A DNA stretch of 64,000 nucleotides from Actinomucor elegans (Eukaryota; Mucoromycota; Mucoromycetes; Mucorales; Mucoraceae), in the NCBI GenBank assembly GCA_026027325.1, contig JAMSLZ010000009.1, positions 62,001-126,000 of the forward strand, written 5' to 3'. The notes under the pieces were generated by a model. The model saw only the letters and a list, made by a program, of their open reading frames with translations. It had not been told where the DNA came from and made no database searches. A program made the translations under genes and the position numbers. The first letter of the stretch is position 1. Each line of letters opens with the position of its first letter. This document shows positions 23,835 through 37,500 of the stretch, one piece after another.

Positions 23835-24905
23835 ATGGATACGGTACTGCACTATTCTGATCAATTTGTATTTGATTCGCTTTATGCCAAAATATGGCCT
23901 TCATATACAAAACATGTGGCTGGATCCGTCATTTCTTCATGGCCTCGCGATGACTTCTGGCGTATTCACCTTTCTATCTTTATAATCACCTGTATTTTTG
24001 GTTGGGTACTGTATTTAGCAACAGCCTCTGCTTCTTATTATTTCGTATTTGATCATGACTATATGAAACATCCCAAATTTCTCAAAAACCAAGTTCGTAT
24101 GGAGATCGAGTGTGCAATGGGTGCTATTCCTTGGATGACACGTAAGTTGATTTCGAGATTTCGGTGAACCTCATCTAATAAATTTTTTTTTAATAGTGCT
24201 TACTCTTCCTTTGTTTAGTGGTGAAGTTTTAGGCAAATCCATGTTGTACGGTGGTATACCCAAGACAGTTTCGGAATGGCTTTATATTGTTGTTTCGGTT
24301 CCTTCTTTTCTGTTTTTCACTGATTGTGGTATTTATTGGTTCCATCGTTGGATGCATCATCCTTTGATCTACAAGCACCTCCATAAGGTATAACTAAATG
24401 ATCGATCTTTGGTTCCAGACTAACTAGTATTTTAGCTTCACCACAAGTGGGTAATTCCTACCCCTTTTGCTTCTCATGCTTTCAACCCCTGTGATGGTTT
24501 CCTTCAATCTCTTCCTTATCATCTCTACGCATATATGATTCCTATGCACAAGTTTCTTTACCTTTCCATGTTTGTCTTTGTTAACTTTTGGACTGTCATG
24601 ATCCATGATGGTAAGCAAAAATAGCTTGTACATGAAACTAGACTAATACTTTTGTAGGTGAATTCATTTCTCACTCTGAAATCATTAATACTAGTGCTCA
24701 TCACTTTGTGCATCACGTCTATTTCAACTATAACTACGGTCAATACTTTACCTTTTGGGATAGACTCGGCAATTCTCATCGTCAGCCAACAGATGAACAA
24801 TACGTTAAAGAGCTTCGTGATGATCAAAAGGTGATGGCCCGTCAAGCACACGATGCTGATGAGATCGAAGGAACCACACTTGGTTTAAAATCAAAGACTC
24901 TTTAG
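23835..24905 (+). CDS. ERG3: Sterol C-5 desaturase (ergosterol synthesis)
   Basis: Four exons, 23835-24141, 24197-24387, 24436-24610, 24658-24905; 306 residues. It is an ER membrane di-iron oxidase of the fatty-acid-hydroxylase superfamily that introduces the C-5(6) double bond into episterol-type sterols, using O2 and cytochrome b5. All three histidine boxes are present: HRWMHH (152-157), HKLHH (165-169, made by an exon join) and HFVHH (240-244). Hydrophobic segments lie near residues 45-65, 100-120 and 127-150, with a further pair near 190-210. The typical phrase [13 protein letters not shown] is seen. Length is somewhat shorter than yeast Erg3 (365), as in other basal fungi. A possible SRE lies upstream. 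Loss of this enzyme is known in other fungi to alter azole response. Confidence 0.95.
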
Positions 24906-27789
24906 AGTAACCTGGCGTTTACTCTTTGACGCACTAATAGGAAGAGAATACATATACCATCTCTTCCTATAAGGTTTTGTAGTATTATTTCTTTTCATCT
25001 TATATAATCCCCCATCTCTTTTTCATACGATGCATCTCTCTGTCTTTCTCTCTAACTCTCTCTCTTTTATAATATATAATTACATACAAAATTTAATTCC
25101 TTATCATTGGCGATCTATACTTGCAATAATCAATAAAGAGCGCTATTAATTTGCTTAATATTCGGACAAAATGACAGCATTAATCAAAGTTTAGATTTGT
25201 TTTTTTTATTGTTTCAAGGGTACATGATTCGTGAGATGATAGCACTTGAATCACCAACTGGATATACTCACTTTCAATCAAAACCCAAGATAGACTGAAC
25301 CAGTTTAGGATTGTCCCGAATTGCCCCGCTAGATTACATTGTATACAAGTACCAGTATAATCCTTTATCATCATTGGTATTCTCGGATAAATTCTTCGCG
25401 TTTAAGCTGTACTGACGTGAAAACCTAGTGCTACATTGTACAAACCCACTTGATCACACAAAATATAACATCCGGATTTTAAGGCAGTAACGAAATAGGG
25501 GACCTCAGTGCATGAGAGTATTATGCTCAAAGAGCCTTTTTGCTATTATTAACTATACTATTTTGACATTTATGAAAATTCGTTTGTAAATACTTCGAAG
25601 TTTTTGCTCTGCATGCACACGGAAAAGAGATTTTTTTATAGACTTACGGGATGGCAGCCAAACGATTTCTTTTAGATGAGACCGAAAGCGCATAATAAGC
25701 TGGCCCCGGGGTTATTGCATCAAGCACTGCGTCAGTTAGCATTAAATGATACCGTTATAAAAATTAAGTAAAGTACAATACTCTGTAAATGCAGTGTGTA
25801 CTGTCCTAATTGTCATGTCACACTTTAATCTGCAGTGTATCTGCAGTAGCAGTACAGTAGCTACAGGATTTCATTGGCCAGTGAGAATTGAATACAAAAT
25901 CCTTATCTGCCTTTGGATAAAAAACTCCTCAAAACTAAACAGCCGTATCTAAATAACAAACTGACCATCATACCGCTTCAAATTCGGGAAATATATAGAT
26001 ACAAACGAACATTTTCCAATATGCTACTGTTCATAAATATGAACTAAGAAACTCTGGCAATTATATCCTTTCCGCTTCTAATCTGTAACTTAACTTCCCC
26101 ATATATTGTTTTATCCTAATTTTTATCACTATTAATAATAAAGTATACTTTTCTATAGTTTTGTTTAATTAACATATAAAGCTTTTATTCTTTTTAATTG
26201 CTTTTGGTATTATAATTTCGATTTTTGATATAAATTTTTCGATTTCTGAACCTCGAAACTAGTGCCTACAAAACTGGCATGGCGCAGGAGATCTCATTTG
26301 ATACTGGTCAAATGTCGCATTTAATTAGTAGCCTATGCTCAGAAAATGCTTCTCACCTAGAAAAGCGTTCAATCACCTCTTTTATTTATTTACTTTATAT
26401 ATTTCTTTAGTCAATTGATTGTTCCTATCTTGCAATTACTATTTAAAGCTATTAATTTCCTCAACAGTGGTGTACAGTGGGAATATAGAGCTTTAGCATT
26501 ATTTGTAACTATAGCATTTTATAATTACATGCATAGAAACGTTCTAATTGATTTTGACAATAGAATCCCGCTTCAAGATCTATATACCCAATAAACGTTT
26601 ATTTTCTACAAACAATTGATACAATCAGTACGGTAGATTTTATCGGCTTACAAAAAAAAAAAAGGGTAATTGGTGGTTGGTGAAAACCCAATGTCGATTA
26701 TTGAAGAAATTTCATTTATCGGTTCCTGGTAAAGCGTATTATCATTTTAAGTCCAAATAAATTGTCGGCTCATTTACAGGAGTAACTACGAGAAAGTGGA
26801 GACAACTCCCGGAACTCAGGTCCCAATTTGAAGCCCTAGCAAGCTTCTGTTGAAGCACAAAGTTCCAGTAAAGGGAAACGTAGCATTCAGAACTTTCATT
26901 ATTGCTACCACTAACGTATATAACGGTGACAATCAGGTCTCACACAAGCGTAATGCTAATGCTACCACTGAAACACAATTACTACAACATCCAGATCTTA
27001 CATGAGCAACAAGTTAACTCCAGATTCCAACTACTCCATCATGATGCAAACGCAACATCCATAGACAAAATTATTTCTTTCGTATAAAACGTCAAAATAC
27101 TGCTTCTTCATTACTTGTTTCGGCAACCATTGTATTTATGCTAACGATATTTGCTACATTTAAATGTTATTTTTTGTTATTGAGGATTATATGGAATATA
27201 AAATGATTTCTACTACAAAAGGGGCTATGACAATTCCATTGCGCTGAACGTGTGGTTTATTTATTAGTGCAAAAGAAAAGGCCCAGATCTCTATATTGCA
27301 CAGCTTGAGATTTGTTAAACATTGTATTATTATTGAGTTCCAAATTAGATGAGCTGAGATCCTGAATATGTGTAGTGCATGTATCTTGACCATTGCATAT
27401 TATCGTCTAGATACACGCTTACATTAAATGCTGTATGCTAATTGCCTCCCAAAACCGTCAATTATCAATTTATTGTTGTATACACACAGTCACTAAAATA
27501 TCAAAGTATATTATTTATTAAGATTATTAAACCATGAAATGAATTGTTCGATTATAGTCATAATAATAGTAAGTGTTAGTTTAGCAAATGGTATCCAAAG
27601 ACCATTTATCATAGCTTGATAATTCTTTGAAGGTTTTTACCATTTGATAGGGAACAATTATTGTTTATAATAATTTCCCATAAAAAACATAGTTGAAAGA
27701 AAGTAAGTAACGCATAATCATGAGGAAGTTAATAAAAGAAACGGTATAAGAGAGAAATGATGCTATGATAACGATGTTGACAGAAGGTT
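24906..27789. other. Spacer, no gene supported
   Basis: 2.9 kb. The first 150 bases are the ERG3 3' region, with CT-rich runs (TCTCTCTGTCTTTCTCTCT type) near 25025-25065. Short open frames (25180-25374, 26902-27087, 27187-27393) have no support. The block 26760-27090 is less AT-rich and looks like worn coding sequence but contains stops in every frame. Confidence 0.5.
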
Positions 27790-29571
27790 TTAAACAATAG
27801 CCTTAGCAGATATAACAAGGTCTCGAGCCCAAGCAAACACGTTTTTGGTATCCTTGACAAATTTTTGTAACTCTGGAGGGTTTGTTGGGCATCTAGATAT
27901 GACATAATTATATCTAACGTATTGTTGTTTGAAAATAAGCAAGGATTCATAGTAAACTACGTTATCTACGAAAATAAAATGCATTTTAAAATACTTTAAG
28001 AGTATCTACTGATTAGTACTTTACTGAAATACAGAACGGTAAAGATTTTGTTTCTTCGGGTTTTCTTGATTGATTTTAAAGCGTTTTCATATACTTTCCT
28101 GATATCACTATCGTATTTTGCCGTTGATGAAGAAATATTTCCTCCTGCAAATTCAATGATTAGTACTATTTCTCTTAATTCTTTTAAATCGGCCAATCCA
28201 TCTAATTTCGCTGATTCAGTAAAATCATTACTGACTTCAATCCTATCCGCAGTACAACATATTTAGAGAAGGTGAAATATCACCACCATAATAAACACGT
28301 ATTTACCATTTCATGTTTAAAAGGTGTGAATACGGTAGGAGTAAATGATTAAAAATAGGCTGTATTGTATATGAGGCGGCAGTTCGTTCAGCAAGTGGTG
28401 AAGTGAGTGGATTAACTCCACATTCCATAAGCCTTACACTACAATAGAGAAATTAATAGGTTGTGAGCACTCAGAAAATATATAATTTACAAGTGTTCTG
28501 ATATAAACTTGACGTAAGCCCAATCTTGGTTTTTTAAAAAATCAAATTGTTTATTCGTAAATTCATGGGAATTTAAAAGTTCTTGACGCAATCCCATCAC
28601 CGACATTTCTTCACCACTTAATCTGTTGACAAGACTTTCGCATTCTATGGTATATTCATATTCCTTGGACTGGCACAAACCTTGTAAGGCTATGAATGTA
28701 TTTGATGGAAATTTATCTTCCACCAGTTCACGTACAGCCTCAACTGTCCAATCAATAATACCATCCAGACTGTGCAAAAGTAAGTAAATAATAGATGATA
28801 ATTTTGATATGTACTACTTTTACTTGTAATCAATGACTTCCTTTATATCATGGAAAAACTCTCTAAACACCTCATCAGTACTATCATTATTAGTATGTGA
28901 GTCAACATAAGTTGAAGACGGTGTAGTAGTACTGTCAGAACTGTTTGATAAATTAGTGCTAGCTGAAGGCGATACAGTTGTACTTTTAGAAGTCTCTGAT
29001 AAATTAATATTAGTTGAGGGTGCTGTTGTTGTACTGGCTTCCGAGGAATTCATTGTTAGTGCCTAGAAATACAAAGAAACTTAGGACAAGTAATAGATAC
29101 AAAAGTAACAATTAAATCTTACGGTTTGTGTTTGTGTTTGGATACTTCCCCATGCTATTCTTGCCAAGTTTATTGTATTTTTAGAGGCTATTTGCTGCAA
29201 TTGCCGAGTGGTATAGTTGACTATAGGTTCTTCTGCTTTGGAGTCCCTCAAGTCCCAATATTTTTTATACTTTTTGCCAAATTCTGACGAGGGATCATTG
29301 CGTGTCTAATGACAACAAGCATGTTAATAAATAGGCTGATCTTAAACAATTCTTAATATTAACTTACTGCGAACAGAGTTTCTTGACACTTTGCCTGTTT
29401 TCGACAAGTGCGATTACCTGTTTTCATTAGACTTTCTAACGTGCTTTTGTAGCCAATATTTGTAGCATTTCGATCCAATTGCTTCGAATCAGCATATTTC
29501 ACGTAACATAGGTCTGGATGTAAACAATAAAAGGCTTTGTCTTTTTTCTTTGTTTTTGCTTTTCTTAGCAT
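27790..29571 (-). CDS. Uncharacterised 476-residue protein, seven exons
   Basis: Exons 29571-29368, 29305-29123, 29062-28824, 28769-28491, 28438-28307, 28242-28025 and 27965-27790; all phases agree and the frame closes at TAA 27792-27790. The N-terminus is Lys-rich with a CLHPDLC pair and later CRKQAKC. Residues about 130-195 are a Ser/Thr-rich linker with a repeated phrase (STTTAPSTNINLSETS / STTVSPSASTNLSNSS). The C-terminal 250 residues look helical and globular (DGIIDWTVEAVRELVEDKF ... LPYSHLLNMKW ... FVKDTKNVFAWARDLVISAK). No family is recognised. The consistent seven-exon structure is strong evidence for a real gene. It may be a lineage-specific protein of mucoralean fungi; function not inferred. 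Confidence 0.7.
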
Positions 29572-30220
29572 TTTAAGAGAGCTGAAGATTTTTTTTTAAG
29601 TTTGAAGAGGTTTTAGATGCATAATAGAAATATTCAATTTCCGACGATGATAACAAAAAAAAAAAGTATCCTGCAGACGTGTTTTTTGTCCTTTCTTCTT
29701 TTCTTAATGTTAATTGAAGATTACCAACTGTTCAAACAAGTAATGCTTTTTTTTTTTATTATTAAGCTTTGATTGTGTAAGTAAACATTTGATTAAAACA
29801 TTCCATAATCAATACGTTTTTAATCATTCTTAACAAATAGCACACACCCTAATCTGTTTATTCTTTTCATAGAGCTAACTTCACATAGACATTCACATCA
29901 AATTATTAATAGGTACTGACTCAGGTGGGATCCTCTGTGAACGTAATCAACTTGAAAATCAATACTGTTAATGGTTTATTACTTGATTCATACACTAAAA
30001 ATACTTCGGTTTTATCAGTTGCCATTTATTTACATCACTTTATGTGACTGCATGTGAACCTTCTTCGCTTCATCAACCTGTTGGAAGTACATTGATACAA
30101 CTACCTTGCTATTACTGATAACATTAAAAATAGGCTAAATCTTCCAATCTTCCAAGCTCAAGATGTTTAATTTATAAACGTTTGCTATCAGATGTTAATG
30201 TGAATATATACGACAAACAA
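29572..30220. other. Spacer upstream of the seven-exon orphan
   Basis: Promoter side of the 27790-29571 gene, with a pyrimidine-rich stretch near 29690-29705 and A/T runs. No gene is seen. Confidence 0.55.
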
Positions 30221-30780
30221 CAATACGTGTGTACTTGTCATGACTTTTCAACAAGGTCTGGCTCCCCGTGTTGATTCATGCCTCCTTACTTTCTTTGTTC
30301 GGATTACTGATGAATCCATTTTGAATAGAGAAAGGACAGGGTCTTTTGATCGGTTCAACCCTTCTATTACAAAAGACTGGAGGAGAATAGTTTGCGGAGT
30401 CCTTAGTGAACAGCAATACGTGTGTACTTGTCATGGCTTTTCAACAAGGTCTGGCTCCCCGTGTTGATTCATGCCTTCTTACTTTCTTTGTTCGGATTAT
30501 TGATGAATCCATTTTGAATAGAGAAAGGACAGGGTCTTTTGATCGGTTCAACCCTTCTATTACAAAAGACTAGAGGAGAATAGTTTGCGGAGTCCTTAGT
30601 GAGCAACAATACGTGTGTACTTGTCATGATTTTTCAACAAGGTCTGGCTCCCCGTGTTGATTCATGCCTTCTTACTTTCTTTGTTCGGATTATTGATGAA
30701 TCCATTTTGAATAGAGAAAGGACAGGGTCTTTTGATCGGTTCAACCCTTCTATGACAAAAGACTGGAGGAGAATAGCTTA
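30221..30780. repeat. 193-bp unit, three tandem copies
   Basis: Units start at 30221, 30414 and 30607, each marked by CAATACGTGTGTACTTGTCA at the start. The copies differ at only a few positions, and the third breaks off after GGAGGAGAATAG. The period is not a multiple of three, so the open frame in each unit changes between copies; a 60-75 codon frame in each unit is therefore not taken as a gene. Near-identity suggests recent duplication. Confidence 0.85.
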
Positions 30781-31770
30781 CTAACGTATTTTTATGACTG
30801 CTTGAACTAATAATTTTGATCCTATTTCCAAGGTAACATCATGTATTTCTTTAAATATGAATATATACTGATTGCCTTTTTTTTAGCGTTTGCCTCTATA
30901 TAACATTCACCAAAGAAGAACTTTACATATCCTTTTCTTAAGGCATTATATAGTTTTAATAAAATAACATACACACTTGTACAGTATATAGCTTCAGATT
31001 TGTATTGCTCATTTAACTTGTATACAATTTTTCCATAGTATTTTACTCCAGATTACTAATGATCCATCCCGTTGAGAGAAGACTCAATAATAATTGAACT
31101 CTGTGAGTAATCATCGTCTATTGTATTCATGATAAACCTTCTATTCGTGTTTTAACACATTTCAAAGTATGAATTTCGTATTAATGTGAGGAATAACTGA
31201 GCTAGATCAGCAAATAGGACCTCTACTAGAGCAAAGATTTTTAAAAACCAAAACTGCCTTTGGTTCGATAAAGCAAATTATATATATATATAAAAAAGGA
31301 AAATAAAGCGCGGCTCTTAGTGCATGTAACACATTGTAAGACGAAGTGGAGTCAACGAGGATTGTTATAGGCACGACCAACCTTTTTTTTTCTGCATACT
31401 GACAAAATCAACCATGTACTAAGTGTATCTAATTAGAAACTTGCTTTACATACTTGTACATAAGTCAAGAGTTGTGTGAAAAAATAATAACTGAATAATG
31501 TATTGATTCAGTGCTATTTATATAACTGACATCTTAGTAAGTGCTTTAGAAGACCTATGAAAAATATCAATTATAAAAAGATAGATGCAATAACTCATAC
31601 TTTATTAAGAACCATGCCCTTAAAGACTAATTTACTTGTGTAAAATTTGATAAAAAAAAATCAATTTAGCGGGTATACCTGTATATAAAAATCTAGCTGA
31701 AGCCCGCTTTTAATCAGGTCCCAGTGCGCATAATATTGTATTGCGCGCTCTTTATCTCAACAATACGTAT
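30781..31770. other. Spacer between 193-bp repeat and Coy1 gene
   Basis: AT-rich, with an (TA)n stretch near 31280-31290. No gene is seen. The last few hundred bases are the promoter of the golgin gene. Confidence 0.5.
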
Positions 31771-34453
31771 ATGAGCGAAGATAACTTTTCTTCAGCCATT
31801 CAATATTGGAAAGGCATCCAACTTTCCAACTTGCAAAAGGAACTCGATCAACAAGGTCTTGCCATTGTTGAAAAGCAAAAAGATGGACTAGTTTCGAGAA
31901 AGAAACTAGCAGAACAAACAAGAGGTAACGCGTATCTCAATTCCTAGACTTTCAGCTAACAGTATGAGCAGAATTTAAAAAGATTCCCGATGAAGAGAAA
32001 GTTCAAAAGTTCAAGCCTTTGCTGAAAGGTTCGCAATTTTATCATTCATTGGCTTCAATGACTAACACTAAAGTAGGCTATCAGACCGAGATTGATAATA
32101 TTACAAAACGCACCAAATATGCTGAGAACGCGTTCCTGACAGTATATAAGCTACTGGCAGACGCGCCTGACCCAGCACCTTTATTTGAAGCTATAGTAGT
32201 ATGTATGTTTATGATGGTTCAGAGACAAAATACGTTAAAAGATAGCCTATAGGATCAAAGTGCGAACGTAGTCGATAACACAACTCTTCAAAACGAGAAT
32301 AGTTACTTGAAAGATCAATTACAAAAAGCAAACGAGTCTATCCAAAAATTTGAAACAGTCGAAAAGACCAATCTCGAATTGATACAGAAAGTGTCAGCTT
32401 TGGAAGCCTCGGTAAATATCAAATCGTACATCTGTATTGAAGGTTTCTCATCGTTTCATGTTAGTTGGCCGAGAGAAAATCCAAAGATACTAGTAATATG
32501 GAGCAAGAAATGAAGGATCAATATAGCGATAAGATTCGACAATATAAGGAACGGTAAGTTTTGTGCAATATCGATTTTTTTTTATTTTTTGCCTACTTAT
32601 CTTGTCGCAGTGAATACGACCTTCAGAAACAGCTGAATCAAGCTCTTGACCAATTGACAGATCTAAGACAATCTCATGACGACACACAAGCTCAACTGAT
32701 AGGTCATGATCAAAAATACGGTAAATTTCTTTCAATATATTGCGAATAAAGACTAATTTTGAGCAATACTGTTAGATGAAGAGGTAGTTGGTAAATTAGC
32801 GGAATTGGATATGGTTACTATGGATCTTGAACGCGCGAATGGAAAAATCATTCAACTTGAAAAGAAGAATGTAAGATGATAAGATTCTAAACACAGGCTA
32901 TACTGACATTTATAATAGGATGATTTAAAGGAAGAAATTGCCAAACTACGCGAATCTAAAGACTCCACTGATGGGTAAACTAGACTCTAAACAAATTTGA
33001 ATTTATAGTAACTAATACCCCCCCTCCCTTTTTTTTTAGTGCTGATACACAACAACATGATGCCGAAGTAACCAAGCTAATCAAGGATGTTGAGACTTAC
33101 AAGGATATGTTCCAAAAAACAGAAGCTAGATTATCAAAAAAGATTAAAGAGCTAACTATTGAAACTAAATCATTAGTGGGTATTGCAATGGTATTGTTTT
33201 CGTCTATATGCTAAAAATAGCTCTTGATAGGTTGAAGAACGAGAAAATTTAAAGAAGAAACTCAAGGGCTATGAAGATTATGATGAAATTAAGCGAGAGT
33301 TACAAATAATGAAGGTATGCATTTGATATAAATGTGGAATTGGAAGCTGATGCTGCTGTTAGTATGTTGAATTCTCAACTGGAGAGGATGAAGATGATTT
33401 TAACGCAGATGATGTACTTAAGAAAGATGGTACAGTGGAAGATACCTTGGAAGTTCGATTAATGGAAAAGAACAAGAAGTTAGAGAGTGAATATACACAA
33501 ATCAAGTTATCCTTTGCAGATCTCCAAAAAGACTGCGTTGAAAAGACCAAAAGCATTGAGTCTTTAGGTCAGAAGTTGAACGAAAAGTCCATGCTGGTTC
33601 AGCGTTTAGAGGAAGATTTACTTCGTATTGGTCAGCAGAAGTCCTCAGATCTTCTAGATGCGTTATCTGCTAAAAGTTCAACAGTTACGCCAAACCCACT
33701 CACACCAGATGGATCAACTACACCTCATTTGGATACAAGAGGAAGTAAAGATGACAAGAGTATCTTGCCTATTGTCATGAGTCAACGTGATCGATTTAGA
33801 CAGAGAAATGCTGAATTGGAGGAACGCGTTCGATCTTTAGAGACTAGTTTACAAGATTCGCGTTCTGAAATACAAAGTCTTAAAGCAGATAATCTGAAGT
33901 TGTATGAACGTCTTAAATTTGTGCATGTTTGGAAGGAGGGTCAGCAGCAAGACAAGGGTTTAGTGGTAAGAACGCTAGTCAAGTGTGTTTCAACTAGCTG
34001 ACTCTTTGGATAGAACCGTTCTGTTACATTGAATATGGATGAACCAAGTACGAGTACAAGAAACTTTAGACGATCATCCATTAAAATGGATGACCCGTCC
34101 GATAAATACGGTAAACTGTATGAAGAGAGTATGAATCCATTTACTCAATTCCATCGCAAGGTAAATTTGGAACGCATTTCTGTTAATCAAAAGCTAACTG
34201 CGTCTAATAGGAAGAGAATCGTAGATATAATGCACTGAATCCAGCCGAGAAACTCACGTTGAATATGACACGTATTCTGTTTACGCACAAATGGTCTAGA
34301 TACTTCTTCATTGTGTATTCATTATTACTCCATTTGCTGGTTGTAGTGACATTATACCAGCTTAGCCTTTGGGAATGTAGGCATGATCATGAAGCTATCA
34401 ATTTTCCTACTAATAATGACGATGCGCTCAAGATACTGAATAATGATATATAA
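31771..34453 (+). CDS. COY1: CASP/Coy1-type Golgi coiled-coil membrane protein
   Basis: Twelve exons: 31771-31924, 31972-32198, 32253-32411, 32465-32553, 32611-32720, 32776-32870, 32919-32974, 33040-33175, 33231-33314, 33363-33965, 34014-34160, 34211-34453; 700 residues. Start MSEDNFSSAIQYWKGIQLSN matches the CASP N-terminus (QYWK..L..LQKELD). The middle is coiled coil. The C-terminus has YEESMNPFTQFHRK and ALNPAEKLTLNMTRILF, then one membrane anchor at about 651-671 (YFFIVYSLLLHLLVVVTLYQ) with the Tyr and His typical of CASP/golgin-84 anchors. It is a tail-anchored golgin of the Golgi rim, involved in intra-Golgi retrograde tethering. The end of exon 8 is uncertain: GTGGGT at 33176 or GTATTG at 33191 both keep frame. 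The next gene, VPS13, starts 128 bp after its stop. Confidence 0.92.
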
Positions 34454-34581
34454 TTACCGCGCGTCGTACAGATGCAGTCTAAAAAACTTATAAAATGACA
34501 CAATAATTGCGCATAAACCAAATAATTTCAGTTTTGTTTTTTTTTGTATATACTATATATTTAAGCTTATAAGAAAACATC

Positions 34582-37500
34582 ATGTTGGAATCTATTGTCT
34601 CTACTCTATTAAATAGAGTATTAGGCGCATATGTTTCCAACCTAAACTACAGTCAACTTAAAGTTGGTATTTGGTCAGGTAAAGCAGTATAAGATATATC
34701 AAAGACTTCTAGCCAACATATAGAACCATAATAGGTGAAGTAACTTTACGAGATCTCAAACTTCGACGTGAAGCCTTGGATAAATTCAATTTGCCAGTCG
34801 ATGTATTGGAAGGTAACCTCTCCTAAAGTCATAATCTCGGCCAGTTTATTTAAACAAGTGCATAGGTTACCTTGGTGAACTTACATTGACAATTCCCTGG
34901 AATAACCTTCGAGGAAAGCCTGTGGTCATCAACGTAAAAGACGCCTACGTATTAGCTGTCCCAAGAAATGAATCCACTGTAAAGTGTAATGCATGTACAT
35001 TTGATCGAGATTTTAACTTGAATCCACCATTAGATGACTACGCAAGAGTTAGCTCAGCGCGAACAAGACGCGAAAATGAGAAAGTTGGAGAATTCAGAAC
35101 TAATGGCCGAAACCCATGAACACGACGCGGCAGAGGATGCCAAGAACGATACATTTGCTAATCAACTATTAACAAAGATCTTGAATAACCTCCAGTTTTC
35201 TATCACCAATATCCATATTCGATATGAGGATGATGTCGCTACAAATCATCGATTTGCTGCTGGTATTACATTAAGCGAGTTATCAGCTATCACCACCGAT
35301 GAGAATTGGATTGCAAATACAATAAGTGAGGCAGTCAATACAATTCATAAGGTACTATCAGATCACCAAATTACACACGCAGATACACTGATATTCTTGT
35401 TAGTTGGCTACACTAGAGTCACTGTCTATCTATTGGGATACCAATGCACCTAGCTTATCAAAGGATGAAACACATCAATCCTTTAAAGATTTGGTAAAGA
35501 AGCCCTGTTAAAAGCATCTTGGACAAAAGACTAATTAACTACTAGATTGCTACCAAACATCACAAACCTACCGAGCATCAATATATCTTAAAGCCTGTAT
35601 CTGGTACAGGTCGTGTCAAATTGCATAAAAACTTTGGTGGCAATGTTCCAAAAATCGATGCGTCTTTACTGTTTGATGAACTCTCTTTCACAGTAGACAA
35701 CGAGCAATACAGAGATACCATATTGATGATTGATCTATTCCACTCTTATCTGAAGAAACAGAAATACAAAGAGCTGCACCCTACCTCTGATAAAACACCC
35801 AAGACACATCCTTTAGAATACTTTCGCTTTGCTGCTAAAGCAATCTTGTCAGAAATCCATGAACGCAATGAAAGATGGACTTGGAAGCGTATCAAACAGA
35901 GAAGCGATAATCGAAAGGAATATCTGGAATGTTATGTACAGCACAAGTTGGACAGAGCTTCTGTTGAACAGTTAGACCGACTAGAAGAACTTGAAAGGGA
36001 ATTGACGTATGAAGATCTTCGATTCTACCGTAGTTTAGCAAAGCCAAAGCTTCGTAGTGAGAAAGCACGATTAGGTAATATTACTTAGTATTTGTTAAGG
36101 CAAATATACTAAACCCTGCATTTAGCTGCTATCGAAAAAAAACGAAAGGAAGAAGCTGCTGCAAACAAATCAAAACAAGGATGGGGTATTAGTAACTGGT
36201 GGTATGGTACAGACGGCACATCTATTGCAACTACTGTAAGTTATATGTTGAAGTTTCAAAAAAAAAAAAAGATAATTGAAACTAATGTGTCTATTAGGAT
36301 GGTTCTGAAGAGAATGATCTTGTCATTACGGAAGAGCAAAAACTTGAATTTTATAATGTTATCGATTATGATGCTGATAGGGCGGCTATTGCTGCTTCTA
36401 TTGATCTGCCTAAAGATGTAAAGCCTGTTATTGTCATATATCTAGACACATGCTAACCTCTTATTCTTCTTAGACCATGCTATTATCACTCAACACCTCG
36501 TTGAACAAAGGTTCATTCACAGTACGCAAAGATCCTCATGATAAACCAGTCGATTTAATCTCTCTTATCTTTGACAATGTCTCACTTGGCATAATTCAAT
36601 ATGTCGAGTCATTCACTGCCTCTGCTGCCCTGGGTGATCTTTGCTTATACGATGGACAGCGTGTCAATTCGCCTTATTATAAGCTTATGGGAGCCAAAGA
36701 TAAAGACAAGAAGGGAAGAAAGTCTTCTTCAGCAGACATGTTTCTAAGCCCTATACAAGATCCTTTTTTTACAGCAAAATTCGAGCATAAGCCGTTAGAC
36801 AGTCGAGCAGATAATGCAGCAGCTCTTTTTATGCGCAACATCGATATTGTATACAATCCACGCGTCATTCACGAAATTGTTGACTTTTTTACACCACCGG
36901 AAACAAGTGCAGACAGTATCAATGCTTTGATTGAAGTGGCTGGTGATACATTGGAAGATATCAAAAACCAGACTCGTGCTACTCTCGAGTTTGCACTTGA
37001 TCATCATACTACGTTTGATTTGCAGATTGATATGGACGCACCCGTCATTATTATCCCAGAGGATTGCACGTCGATTACCTCGCGTGGTATTGTCATTGAC
37101 GCAGGTCACATCAACGTAGAAAGTAACTTGGCTCCTCCAGATGCATTGGCACTTTTAAAGTCCAAACCAGCAGCGGACATGACGAGTGAAGTTAACATGA
37201 AGCTCCGAGAACTCATGTATGACAAGTTTACAGTACAATTGACTGAAACCAAAATCTTGGTGGGGGATTCTATTGAAACATGCTTAGTGCAGGTGCGAAC
37301 GCCACGCGAAGAAATGCGTTACCTGCATTTAGTCGATCGAATTGATATGACTTTCTTAATGGAACTATGTATTATCAAAAAATCAGTTGAGATGCCTCGC
37401 TTCAAAGTATCTGGTCATTTACCTTTACTCAAGGTCAATTTTTCTGATACAAAATACCGTGCCATCATGCAACTACCTCGTCTCATTGATGATTCAGGCC

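Noticed and set aside
26760..27090. Less AT-rich block that looks like worn coding sequence
   Set aside because: Stops in every frame and no family recognised; too weak for a pseudogene call.
30240..30467. 75-codon frame inside the 193-bp repeats
   Set aside because: The period breaks the frame between copies, so the protein is not what is kept.
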